Assembly (NCBI RefSeq): GCF_016905005.1
Contig: NZ_JADIKC010000005.1
Coordinates: forward strand, 248,001-312,000
Length of the DNA: 64,000 bases
DNA from: Dyella kyungheensis
Lineage (GTDB): Bacteria > Pseudomonadota > Gammaproteobacteria > Xanthomonadales > Rhodanobacteraceae
Direction of reading: 5' to 3'
Below, piece after piece: positions 1-12,600 of the stretch. The notes beneath the pieces were generated by a model. That model made no database searches and was not told the DNA's origin. It saw only the letters and a program-made list of their open reading frames with translations. The translations under genes and the position numbers were made by a program. Numbering within the stretch: the stretch's first letter is position 1; each line of letters begins with the position of its first letter.

Positions 1-1
1 C

Positions 2-964
2 TCGGTGGGCCTGCTGGCGCCGCTGCTGTTGCTGTGCCTGCGCGTGATGCAGGGCGTGGCGATCGGCGGCGAAGTGCCGGGCGCCTGGGTCTTCGTGGCC
101 GAGCATGCACCGCGTGGACGGGTGGGTTTCGCTTGCGCGTGCCTCACCTCGGGTCTCACCGCGGGCATTCTGATCGGCTCGCTCACGGCTGCATGGATGA
201 ACCATCACTTTTCGCCCGCCGATGTGCTGCGGGGATGGTGGCGCCTGCCGTTCGTGCTGGGTGGCGTGTTCGGCTTCGTGGCCGTGTGGCTGCGCCGCTG
301 GCTGAGCGAGACGCCGGTATTTGCCGAACTGCATGCACGCAAGGCATTGAGCGAGGCATTGCCGCTGCGCACCGTGCTCGCCGGTCACGGCGGAAGCGTG
401 GTGATCTCGATGGCGGTGACCTGGATGCTCACGGCGGCCATCCTGGTGCTGACCCTGGGACTACCCAGCCTGGTGCAGAAGTCGTTCGGCATTCCCGCGG
501 ACGTGGCCTTCCTCGGCAACAGCATGGCGGCGTTCTGCCTGGGCCTGGGTTGCGTGGCGTTCGGCTGGCTGGTGGATCGCATCGGCGCCGCGTGGGCGCT
601 CATCGCCGGCTCGGTGGCGCTGGTGATCGTCACTTACCTGATGTTCGGCGACCTCGCGGCGGGCGGCACGCACTTTCTGCCGTTGTATGCGCTTACCGGT
701 TTCCTGGTCGGCACTGTCGCCGTGGTGCCCACGATCATGGTGGCGGCGTTTCCCGCGCCGATCCGTTTCTCCGGCATTTCCTTCGCCTACAACGTGGCTT
801 ATGCGGTGTTCGGTGCCACCACGGCCACCTTCATCGGCTACCTCGCGGGGACGGCCGGCCGCATGGCTGCAGCGCACTACGTCACCATCACCGCCGCGGT
901 GGGCGTGGCGGTGGCCGTGTGGTTGCTGGTGAAAGGCCGCGGCAAAGCCGAGCTGACGACCTGA
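2..964 (+). CDS. MFS transporter, metabolite:H+ symporter type (5' end outside window)
   Basis: The visible 320 residues are the C-terminal two thirds or more of a polytopic inner-membrane major facilitator. The early GGEVPGAWVFVAEHAP segment and the LVDRIG loop match the MHS (metabolite:H+ symporter) group, which includes the KgtP, ProP and ShiA relatives. About nine hydrophobic segments remain. The frame is open to the left edge, so the true start lies upstream, and the GTG at 5 is probably internal. The gene ends 50 bp before a palindromic repeat and is convergent with hflD. The substrate cannot be read from the sequence. Confidence 0.85.
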   Translation, partial: SVGLLAPLLLLCLRVMQGVAIGGEVPGAWVFVAEHAPRGRVGFACACLTSGLTAGILIGSLTAAWMNHHFSPADVLRGWWRLPFVLGGVFGFVAVWLRRWLSETPVFAELHARKALSEALPLRTVLAGHGGSVVISMAVTWMLTAAILVLTLGLPSLVQKSFGIPADVAFLGNSMAAFCLGLGCVAFGWLVDRIGAAWALIAGSVALVIVTYLMFGDLAAGGTHFLPLYALTGFLVGTVAVVPTIMVAAFPAPIRFSGISFAYNVAYAVFGATTATFIGYLAGTAGRMAAAHYVTITAAVGVAVAVWLLVKGRGKAELTT

Positions 965-1013
965 CTGCAGAGGCCCTTACGGGCTCTTCAAATCTTGCCC
1001 AAACGCCCATTTT

Positions 1014-1155
1014 CCTCACCGTCATTCCGGCGCAGGCCGGAATCCAGTGGCGACTGCTTGGGGTTTTCGCGAAGCATGTTCAGAACATGGTCGCTATCGC
1101 GACGACCCAGCGTACTCGCTACTGGATTCCGGCCTGCGCCGGAATGACGGTGAGG
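1014..1155. repeat. Palindromic repeat element, ATTCCGGCGCAGGCCGGAAT family, copy 1
   Basis: Two 35-bp arms (1014-1048 and 1121-1155) are exact reverse complements, each carrying the self-palindromic core ATTCCGGCGCAGGCCGGAAT. A 72-bp non-palindromic centre separates them. The element fills the gap between the convergent MFS and hflD genes. Related copies lie at 31456 and 59136. In the 59136 copy the centre is recognisably the same sequence in opposite orientation, so the whole unit appears to have been copied. Confidence 0.9.
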
Positions 1156-1189
1156 GATAGGGCGCTATGCGAGAGTCTTGAAGCAGCGC

Positions 1190-1813
1190 TCAGGGGTTGT
1201 TGATGGTCGAACCCGTCAGCAGCCCACGGGCCAGCATGCTGCACTGCTTGCGATAGAGCAGCATCTGCCACTGGCGGCCGCCCAGCTGCCGCCACAACAC
1301 GGCGGAGCGCACGGCGGCGAGCAAATTGGTGCGCACCTTTTCCACCACGGCCGGCTGCTGCAGCTGTTGCGGATTGCCGGTGACCATCACCCGTGGCTTG
1401 AGCGTGGAGAGCGTGCCGGCATACAGCTCGGCAAGTCGCTTCATCACTTGCGGCGAATCGGCACCGAAGTGTTCCACCTGGCGCTGCGCCGCCACGATGC
1501 CTTGTTGCAGGCGCTCCAGCAGGTCGCCGCGGCGCGACAGGCTGCGCTCCAGGCGCATCACGGTGAACGCCATGCGGGTCACCGCGACGTCGCGGTTGTT
1601 CTCGTCGAGCAGGGTGATCAGCTGGCGCAGGCCCAGGCGTACCGCGGCCACGTCGCCGAACACGCCGACCACGGACGGTGCATCGATGCGGAACACGCTG
1701 GCCATGCTCGAAGCCATGGCGATGTCGTCGCAGCGGCCGTCGTTGGCCAGCTGCTGGGCGAGCGTGGTGGCCTGGAATAGTCCAGCCAAAGCCAGCACGC
1801 GCTCTTCGTTCAT
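1190..1813 (-). CDS. hflD: High-frequency lysogenization protein HflD homologue
   Basis: A 207-residue helical protein of the HflD (YcfC) family. In E. coli, HflD is a peripheral inner-membrane protein that binds the lambda CII activator; its normal cellular role is unclear. Identification rests on the length (E. coli 213), the N-terminal ALAGLFQA segment, the internal LERSL segment, and the position directly downstream of mnmA as in E. coli. The ATG at 1813 was chosen because it starts the conserved region; 27 in-frame codons lie upstream but overlap mnmA. Only 10 bp separate it from the mnmA stop, so the two are probably cotranscribed. Confidence 0.88.
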   Translation of the reverse strand: MNEERVLALAGLFQATTLAQQLANDGRCDDIAMASSMASVFRIDAPSVVGVFGDVAAVRLGLRQLITLLDENNRDVAVTRMAFTVMRLERSLSRRGDLLERLQQGIVAAQRQVEHFGADSPQVMKRLAELYAGTLSTLKPRVMVTGNPQQLQQPAVVEKVRTNLLAAVRSAVLWRQLGGRQWQMLLYRKQCSMLARGLLTGSTINNP

Positions 1814-1823
1814 GGCGAAAACT

Positions 1824-2963
1824 TCAAACACCGGATAGGGACCTGGAAGGAGCAAGGGACACAGCGGCATCATTCCAGCCGCCGAAGGGAGCATCGGTGC
1901 GGTCGATCACGGCACCGCCGAGACACGCCGCGCCATCGTAGAAAACCACCGACTGGCCGGGCGTCACGGCCCGCTGTGGCTCATCGAACACCACTTCCAG
2001 GCCGTCGTCCCGCACGATCACCTCGCAGGCCTGGTCCGCCTGGCGATAGCGGGTCTTGGCGGTGCAACGGAACTGTTTCGCCGGCGGCTCGCCTGCCACC
2101 CAGCTGGGCGGCTCGGCGTGCAGGCGGCCCGCGTAGAGCCAGTGGTTCTCGCCACCCTGCGCAACATACAGCACGTTGTTTGGCACGTCCTTGCCGACCA
2201 CGTACCAGGCTTCGCCGCTGGCGCCGTGGCGGCCGCCTATACCCAGGCCGTTGCGCTGGCCCAGCGTGTAGTACATCGCGCCCTGGTGCTCGCCCACGGC
2301 CTGGCCGTCCGGCGTGCGCATCGGGCCGGGCTGGGCCGGGATGTACTGGGCGAGGAAGCCGCGAAAATCGCGCTCGCCGATAAAGCAGATGCCGGTGGAA
2401 TCCTTCTTGGCGTGCGTGGGCAGCGCGGCCTCCTGGGCCATCTGGCGCACGCGCGGCTTTTCGATCTCGCCGACGGGGAACAAGGTGGCGCTGAGCTGCT
2501 GCTGGCCCAGCGCATGCAGGAAATAGGTCTGGTCCTTGGCCGCGTCCACGGCACGGAGCAGGCGATATTTGCCCTCGTGGAAGTCCACGCGGGCGTAGTG
2601 GCCGGTGGCGATCTTGTCGGCGCCGAGCGCGCGGGCTTCGTCCAGGAAGGTCTTGAACTTGATCTCGCGATTGCACAGCACATCCGGATTGGGCGTGCGG
2701 CCGGCGCGATACTCGGCCAGGAAGTGCTCGAATACGCCGCTCCAGTACTCGGCGGCGAAGTTGCGCGCATGGAACGCGATGCCCAGCCGGCCGCATACGG
2801 CCACGGCATCCTTGCGGTCGACATCGGTGGTGCAGGGGCCGTCGCGGTCGTCCTCTTCCCAGTTCTGCATGAACAGGCCTTCGACCTCGTAGCCGGCCTG
2901 CTGCAACAGCAGGGCCGCCACCGAGGAATCCACGCCTCCCGAGACGCCGAGCATTACTTTCAC
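1824..2963 (-). CDS. mnmA: tRNA-specific 2-thiouridylase MnmA
   Basis: MnmA makes the 2-thio group of s2U34 in Lys, Glu and Gln tRNAs, using ATP to adenylate the base and sulfur passed through cysteine persulfides. The 379-residue protein shows the PP-loop SGGVDS at residues 8-13 and the two catalytic cysteines, C97 in the DVLCNR segment and C193 in the [11 protein letters not shown] segment. The start is GTG at 2963, overlapping the upstream NUDIX gene by four bases (GTGA), which implies translational coupling. An in-frame ATG lies three codons later. hflD follows at once. Confidence 0.97.
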   Translation of the reverse strand: MKVMLGVSGGVDSSVAALLLQQAGYEVEGLFMQNWEEDDRDGPCTTDVDRKDAVAVCGRLGIAFHARNFAAEYWSGVFEHFLAEYRAGRTPNPDVLCNREIKFKTFLDEARALGADKIATGHYARVDFHEGKYRLLRAVDAAKDQTYFLHALGQQQLSATLFPVGEIEKPRVRQMAQEAALPTHAKKDSTGICFIGERDFRGFLAQYIPAQPGPMRTPDGQAVGEHQGAMYYTLGQRNGLGIGGRHGASGEAWYVVGKDVPNNVLYVAQGGENHWLYAGRLHAEPPSWVAGEPPAKQFRCTAKTRYRQADQACEVIVRDDGLEVVFDEPQRAVTPGQSVVFYDGAACLGGAVIDRTDAPFGGWNDAAVSLAPSRSLSGV

Positions 2964-3460
2964 GGGTAACGATCCTCGGCCAGCAGGCTGTGCAGCATGT
3001 CCAGCGGGTAACGGTGGCCAGCCAGCCAGGCGTCGATGCTCATCAGCACCAGCGGGCTGCGCAACTGGTCGCCGAGTGCCGCAATGTCGTCACGGGTGAG
3101 CCAAAGAGCGCGCCGAATGCCATCATCCAGCTCGCGCGAAGCATCGTGATGGAGCGCCCGCGCCGCAAAACTGAAACGCAGCACGCCGTCACCATGCTCG
3201 GTGCTGCGCCATTGATGAACGCCCAGCAGGTGCTCCACGGCCACGGTCCAGCCGGTCTCCTCCAGCGTTTCACGCACGGCCGCGGTCACCAGGCTTTCCC
3301 GGTCATCCAGATGGCCTGCCGGCTGGTTATAGGCCAGACGGCCGTTGACCTCCTCTTCGACCATGAGGAAGCGGTCGCCATCGGCAACCACGCAGGCCAC
3401 GGTCACGTGTGGGCACCAGACTTGCAGGGGAATAGGGCAGGAATCGGCCATGGAGGACAT
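2960..3460 (-). CDS. nudJ: NUDIX hydrolase, NudJ-like phosphatase
   Basis: NudJ-type enzymes hydrolyse nucleoside di- and triphosphates and thiamine or prenyl pyrophosphates. The N-terminus PHVTVACVV, the [12 protein letters not shown] segment and the NUDIX box ending [12 protein letters not shown] carry the catalytic REtxEExG pattern. The C-terminal LRSPLV and HRYPLDML segments are also typical of NudJ. The order nudJ-mnmA-hflD is that of E. coli. The frame is open far upstream, but similarity begins near CPHVTVAC, so the ATG at 3460 or 3451 is the likely start; neither has a clear ribosome-binding site. Confidence 0.88.
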   Translation of the reverse strand: MSSMADSCPIPLQVWCPHVTVACVVADGDRFLMVEEEVNGRLAYNQPAGHLDDRESLVTAAVRETLEETGWTVAVEHLLGVHQWRSTEHGDGVLRFSFAARALHHDASRELDDGIRRALWLTRDDIAALGDQLRSPLVLMSIDAWLAGHRYPLDMLHSLLAEDRYP

Positions 3461-3538
3461 ATGGCGACGAAAGTGGCACTGGAAAAGCGGCCATTGTGCC
3501 ATTACCTGAAGTCGATCTGCCTTCGGCGGCGCCGGCGG

Positions 3539-3544
3539 TATACT
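3539..3544 (+). promoter_or_regulatory. Possible -10 box (TATACT) for clpS
   Basis: TATACT lies 27 bp before the clpS start in the short spacer shared with divergent nudJ. No good -35 hexamer is seen at 16-18 bp. An AAGGA at 3551 sits rather far (about 16 bp) from the ATG. Confidence 0.35.
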
Positions 3545-3571
3545 TTCCCCAAGGAAATTTAACGTAGACCC

Positions 3572-3898
3572 ATGGCTCACGAACCCGAACACGAACAAGG
3601 TACCGGTCACGGTCTGGCGCTGGAAACTTCCCGTCCGGAAGTGGCTCGCCCGCCGCTCTTCCAGGTGGTGCTGCTGAATGACGATTTCACGCCGATGGAT
3701 TTTGTGGTCGAAGTGCTGAGAAGCTTCTTCAGCCTCGACCAGGAACGTGCGGTGCAGGTCATGCTGCACGTCCATACACGCGGAAAGGGAGTCTGCGGGG
3801 TGTTTACCCGGGAAGTCGCGGAAACGAAGGTGACCCAGGTGAACGAATATTCACGTGCCCATCAGCACCCTTTGTTGTGCACTATGGAAAAGCTCTAA
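3572..3898 (+). CDS. clpS: ATP-dependent Clp protease adaptor ClpS
   Basis: ClpS is the N-recognin that delivers proteins with destabilising N-terminal residues (Leu, Phe, Tyr, Trp) to ClpAP in the cytoplasm. The 108-residue protein has an acidic flexible N-terminal tail, the NDD triad (residues 36-38) followed by FTPMDFV, and H66/H68 in the [10 protein letters not shown] segment, which together build the N-degron pocket. Its length is close to the E. coli protein (106). clpA lies 240 bp downstream on the same strand, the usual arrangement. Confidence 0.97.
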   Translation: MAHEPEHEQGTGHGLALETSRPEVARPPLFQVVLLNDDFTPMDFVVEVLRSFFSLDQERAVQVMLHVHTRGKGVCGVFTREVAETKVTQVNEYSRAHQHPLLCTMEKL

Positions 3899-4138
3899 AC
3901 CGCGCATTCCTGTGAACGTGAGGAGTTTGCCGAGGGATGAAAACGAGCCGGTCGAAGGTAAGCCATAGGGGCGGCAGCGCGGCTCCCGGGCAGCTTCCGG
4001 CTCACGGTTCTGGCGTCTTCACAACATTCCCCCCGTGCCAGGTGTCTGGTGGCACGGATATTGAAGAGCCTTTCAGCACCCCCATTTCGTAGCTATCGGG
4101 GCGCGCGACGCCCAGCCACACAAGCGGAGTAGGTCCGG
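3899..4138. other. clpS-clpA spacer with one hairpin
   Basis: No convincing reading frame lies in this 240-bp gap. A hairpin with an 8-bp stem (CCGTGCCA at 4033-4040 pairing with TGGCACGG at 4050-4057) is present but lacks a following T-run, so it may be an attenuator or mRNA structure rather than a terminator. The sequence just before clpA (GCGGAGTAGG) could hold its ribosome-binding site. Confidence 0.4.
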
Positions 4139-6406
<2,268 letters not shown>

Positions 6407-6426
6407 CAGCTCGTTTTTCCAGAAGC

Positions 6427-6463
6427 AAGAAAAAAGGCCGCGCATTGCGCGGCCTTTTTTTGT
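6427..6463 (+). terminator. Intrinsic terminator after clpA
   Basis: The perfect stem GGCCGCGC/GCGCGGCC with loop ATT (6436-6454) is flanked by an A-run on the left and a T-run on the right. It could therefore act on either strand, but only clpA ends here. Confidence 0.92.
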
Positions 6464-6660
6464 GCCTGTTGCTTGTAGCGCGGATTGATGGAAACCGGTA
6501 ACGGCCAGATCACCCCATCGCCATTGCAAAAAGAAAATTGAGACCCGTCTTAGGGGGTTTTCAGAGGCCTCTCATATAGGCCTAAAGACCCGGTCCGTAG
6601 CCTTGTTGATGAGGACGAATCCGTCGTCCACCCACACCATCATCATCCGCTAGGTCTCTC

Positions 6661-9600
6661 ATGAACACCATTTATCGCATCGTTTGGAACGCCGTCACCT
6701 GCCGCTGGGTTGTGGCCTCCGAGCTGGCCAAAGGCCACAAGAAACAGGGCACCAAGCTGCGCCAGCTGGCAGCGATATCTGGCGTTGTCGGTATTTTCGC
6801 CGCGTCCCCCATGGCCATGGCAGGGCCGGTCAATGGCTTTTCCGCGGGTATTCTCTCTCCCGGATCTGCCTCCTGCTTGAGCACCGCGGCCGCTGGCGTC
6901 ACAACTGCTGGAGGCACCTGCGATACCTCTGGTGGTAGTACGCAAGCCGGCATTGTTTCATACACCTCAACGGGTGCCTGGGGCGCTTACCTCACGGTGA
7001 CCGATCCCAACACGGTCCGTCTTGGCGCCGGTGGCAGTGACAAGCTGCAGATTTTGGGGTCCGGCATCAAGGCCCTTTCCACGATGGATATGGGCAACAA
7101 CAACATCACCAATCTGGCCAATGGCGGCATCTCCTCGGGCAGTTCGGATGCCGTCAATGGCACTCAAATCTTCAACGTCTCCCAGTCAGTGGCCAATGCG
7201 CTTGGCGGCGGCTCAGTCGTGAACGCCAATGGCACTGTCTCAGCGCCGAGCTACGCACTGACCAATGCCAACAGCATCGGCGGCACCGCCGGTGCTGCCA
7301 CCACCGTGGCCAGCGGCTTCAGCAAGGTCGATACCGCGCTGGGTACGCTCAATACGGCCGTGACCACGGCGCAAACCACGGCGAATACGGCCAATACCAC
7401 CGCCAACAAGGGCTGGAATCTGAGCGCCGACGCCGGTGCCACTTCGCAGAATATCGCTCCCGGCGGCACGGCCAACTTCGCGGCAGGCACCAACGCCACC
7501 GTGACGCGCAGCGGCAATACCATCACCATGGGTGTGGTCAACAACCCGACCTTCAGCGGCATGGTCAACGCCAATGGCGGCCTGACCGTGGGCATCGGCA
7601 AGACCGTCAGCATGGGCGGCAACACCGTAACCAATGTGGCGAACGGTGTGAACAATAACGACGCGGTCAGCGTGGCCCAGCTAGCCCCGATCGTCACGGC
7701 GCTGGGTAACGGCGCGGCGATCGACGGCACCACGGGCGTGGTGACTGGCCCGAGCTACGCATTGACCAATGCCAACAGCATCGACGGCACCGTGGGTGCG
7801 GCGACGGACGTGGGTACGGGCTTCGCCAAGGTGGATGCCGCGCTGGGCAAAGTGGGTACTCAGGCGACGAATACCAACCGCTACTTCAAGTCGAACGGTT
7901 TGAATAATGGCACCGACGACGCCGCAGCGAGCGGCACTTCAAGTGTTGCTATCGGCCCGAACAGCAAGGCCATGCTCGTGGCCGATATAGCAATCGGCGC
8001 GGGCGCGGTAGCAAATTCGGTTGGCGGTGGCAGCAACCCGCTTAATGCCGCTATGGCGATGGGCTATAACGCGCAGGCGACCACCGCCACCAGCATGGCC
8101 CTTGGCGTCGGAGCCGTGGCGACAAGCACCGGCGGCACGGCGCTCGGTCGGTACGCCCAGGCCACAGGAACGTCAGGCATAGCTGTTGGCAGCCGAAGCC
8201 TGGCGCAGGCCAATAATTCGGTAGCGCTGGGTAAAGGTACGCTTGCTGATCGCGCCAATACGGTGTCGGTAGGCGCAGCCTCATCGTTCACCGACGTTTC
8301 GGGTACCGTCCAGGCGGCCGGCACGCGTCAAATCGTGAATATGGGTGCCGGTACGCAAAGCAACGACGCGGTCAACGTGTCCCAGCTGACCCCGGTCGTC
8401 ACTGCTCTGGGCGGCGGCGCGGCCATCGACGCCACCACCGGTGCCGTCACCGGCCCCAGCTATGCACTGACCAATGCCAACGGCATTGCGGGCACCACGG
8501 GTGCGGCGACCGATGTGGGCACGGGTTTCGCCAAGGTGGATGCCGCGCTGGGCACGCTCAATACATCGGTGACGCAGAACACCACGAACATCGCCGGCAA
8601 TACGACGTCGATCAATAACCTGCAGAACACCGTCAACAACATCAGCAGCGGCACCGTGGGCTTGGTCCAACAGGCGGCGGCCGGTGCCGATCTGACCGTG
8701 GGCAAGGCCACCGATGGTGTGGCGGTCGACTTTGCCGACAAGAACGGCAACACCCGCACGCTGAAGAACGTCACTGCCGGTGTGGCGGCGACCGATGCGG
8801 TGAACATGTCGCAGCTCAATGCGACCAATGCCAACGTGGCTGGCAACACCACGGCGATCACCAATCTCGGCACCCGCGTCACCACCAACGAAGGCAGCAT
8901 CTCCACCATCAACACCACGATTGCCGGCATGAATGGTCAGCTGGCCGATGCGGTGAAGTACGACTCGGCCACGCACGACCAGGTCACCCTGGGCAATGCC
9001 GGCACGCCGGTGCAGGTGACGAACGTCAAGAACGGCGCGCTGACCGCTGCCAGCACCGATGCGGTGAACGGCTCGCAGCTGTACGCGACCAACCAGCAGG
9101 TCGCGCAGAACACCACCGACATCGCCGGTAACACCACAGCTATCGCGGGCAACACGACCTCGATCAGCAACATCACCAACCAGATCAACAACGGCACCGT
9201 GGGCCTGGTCCAGCAGGCTGCGGCCGGCGCCGACCTGACCGTGGGCAAGGGCACTGACGGCGTAGCCGTGAATTTTGCCGACAAGAACGGCAACACCCGC
9301 ACGCTGAAGAACGTCACGGCCGGTGTAGCCAATACCGATGCGGTGAACATGTCGCAGCTCAATGCGACCAATGCCAACGTCGCTGGCAACACCACGGCGA
9401 TCACCGACCTCGGTACCCGCGTCACCACCAACGAAGGCAGCATCACCACCATCAACACCACGATTGCCGGCATGAACGGCCAGCTGGCTGATGCGGTGAA
9501 GTACGACTCGGCCGCTCACGACACGGTGACCCTGGGCAACGCCGGCACGCCGGTGCGGGTGACCAATGTGAAGACCGGCGCGCTGTCTGCTGCCAGCACC

Positions 9601-12600
9601 GATGCAGTCAATGGCTCGCAGTTGTATGCGACCAATGCGAACGTCACGCAGAACACCACCGACATCGCAGGCAACACGACCTCGATCACGAGCCTGCAGA
9701 ACACTGTCAACAACATCAGCGGCGGCACCGTGGGCCTGGTGCAGCAGGCGGCTGCCGGCGCCGACCTGACCGTGGGCAAGGGCACCGATGGCGTGGCGGT
9801 CGACTTTGCCGACAAGACCGGCAACACCCGCACGCTCAAGAACGTGACGGCTGGCGTAGCCAACACCGATGCGGTGAACATGTCGCAGCTCAACACGACC
9901 AATGCGAACGTGGCTGGCAACACCACGGCGATCACCAACCTGGGCACCCGCGTCACCACCAACGAAGGCAGCATCTCCACCATCAACACCACGATTGCTG
10001 GCATGAACGGCCAGCTCGCGGACGCGGTGAAGTACGACTCGGCCGCGCATGACACGGTGACCCTGGGCAACGCCGGCACGCCGGTGCAGGTGACGAACGT
10101 CAAGAACGGCGCGCTGACCGCTGCCAGCACCGATGCGGTGAACGGCTCGCAGCTGTATGCGACCAACCAGCAGGTCGCGCAGAACACCACCGACATCGCC
10201 GGTAACACCACAGCCATCGCGGGCAACACGACCTCGATCACCAGCCTGCAGAACACCGTCAACAACATCAGCGGTGGCACGGTGGGCCTGGTGCAGCAAG
10301 CTGCTGCCGGTGCCGATCTGACCGTGGGCAAGGACACCGACGGGACGGCAGTGAATTTCGCCGACAAGAACGGCAACACCCGCACATTGAAGAATGTGAC
10401 GGCTGGTGTGGCGGCGACCGATGCGGTGAACATGTCGCAGCTCAACACGACCAACGCCAACGTAACCCGCGTGGAAGGCAAGGCCGATCAGCAGGGCACC
10501 ACCACGGCCTCGGCCTTCGGTGGCGGCGCGAGCTACAACAGCACCACCGGTGCCATCGTGGCGCCAAGCTACACCCTGCACAAGGCCGATGGCACGACCA
10601 CCACGGCGAACGACGTGGGCACGGCTCTCACCAACGTCGATGGTCGCGTGGCGCAGAACACCACCGATATCTCAGGCAACACGACCTCGATCACCAGCCT
10701 GCAGAACACTGTCAACAACATCAGCGGCGGCACCGTGGGCCTGGTGCAGCAGGCGGCTGCCGGTGCCGACCTGACCGTGGGCAACGCCACCGATGGTGTG
10801 GCGGTCGACTTTGCCGACAAGACCGGCAACACCCGCACGCTGAAGAACGTCACGGCCGGTGTAGCCAATACCGATGCGGTGAACATGTCGCAGCTCAATG
10901 CGACCAATGCCAACGTCGCTGGCAACACCACGGCGATCACCGACCTCGGTACCCGCGTCACCACCAACGAAGGCAGCATCACCACCATCAACACCACGAT
11001 TGCCGGCATGAACGGCCAGCTGGCTGATGCGGTGAAGTACGACTCGGCCGCTCACGACACGGTGACCCTGGGCAATGCCGGCACGCCGGTGCAGGTGACG
11101 AACGTCAAGAACGGCGCGCTGACCGCTGCCAGCTCCGATGCAGTCAATGGCTCGCAGCTGTATGCGACCAACGCGAACGTCACGCAGAACACCACCGACA
11201 TCGCAGGCAACACGACCTCGATCACGAGCCTGCAGAACACTGTCAACAACATCAGCGGCGGCACCGTGGGCCTGGTGCAGCAGACGGCTGCCGGCGCCGA
11301 CCTGACCGTGGGCAAGGCCACCGACGGTGTTGCGGTCGACTTTGCCGACAAGACCGGCAACACCCGCACGCTCAAGAACGTGACGGCTGGTGTAGCCAAC
11401 ACCGATGCGGTGAACATGTCGCAGCTCAACGCGACCAATGCCAACGTGGCTGGCAACACCACGGCGATCACCAATCTCGGCACCCGCGTCACCACCAACG
11501 AAGGCAGCATCTCCACCATCAACACCACGATTGCCGGCATGAATGGTCAGCTGGCCGATGCGGTGAAGTACGACTCGGCCACGCACGACCAGGTCACCCT
11601 GGGCAATGCCGGCACGCCGGTGCAGGTGACGAACGTCAAGAACGGCGCGCTGACCGCTGCCAGCACCGATGCAGTCAATGGCTCGCAGCTGTATGCGACC
11701 AATGCCAACGTCACGCAGAACACCACCGACATCGCAGGCAACACGACCTCGATCACCAGCCTGCAGAACACCGTCAACAACATCAGCGGCGGCACGGTGG
11801 GTCTGGTGCAGCAGGCGGTGGCCGGTGCCGACCTGACCGTGGGCAAGGACACCGACGGCGCAGCAGTGAACTTTGCCGACAAGAACGGCAACACCCGTAC
11901 GCTGAAGAGTGTGTCGGCGGGTGCGTTGACCTCGGCCAGCACGGATGCCGTGAACGGCTCACAGCTGTACGCGACCAATCAGCAGGTGACGCAGAACACC
12001 AGCGATATCGCCGGCAACACTACGGCCATCACCAACTTGGGCAGCCGCGTCACCACCAACGAAGGCAATATCAATACCATCAACACGACCATTGCCGGCA
12101 TGAACGGCCAGCTGGCCGATGCGGTGAAGTACGACTCGGCGACGCACGACAAGGTGACCCTGGGTACCGCCGGCACACCGGTGCAGGTGACCAATGTGAA
12201 GAACGGCGGCCTGTCCGCTGCCAGCACCGATGCAGTGAACGGCTCGCAGCTGTACGCGACCAATCAGCAGGTGGGGCAGAACACCACCGATATCGCGGGC
12301 AACACCACGGCGATCAACACCATCAACACCCAGATCAACAGCGGCACGATCGGTCTGGTGCAGCAGGCGTCGGCCGGCGCCAACCTCACGGTGGGCAAGG
12401 GCACCGACGGCGCGGCGGTGGACTTCCAGGGCACCGCGGGCGCTCGCAAGCTGCTGAACGTGGCGGACGGTACGGTCGCTGCCGGCAGCAAGGATGCCGT
12501 CAATGGTGGCCAGTTGCATGGCGTGAGCCAGTCGATGGCCGATGCCATCGGCGGCGGCTCGACGGTGAATGCTGACGGTTCGATCTCGGCACCGAGCTAC

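Noticed and set aside
1190-1813. hflD considered as a sign of a nearby prophage
   Set aside because: HflD is a chromosomal gene found beside mnmA in many gammaproteobacteria, and no phage genes are present.
8566-12480. Tandem repeats considered as a CRISPR-like or satellite array
   Set aside because: The periods (453-552 bp) are in-frame protein units with no unique spacers of CRISPR size.
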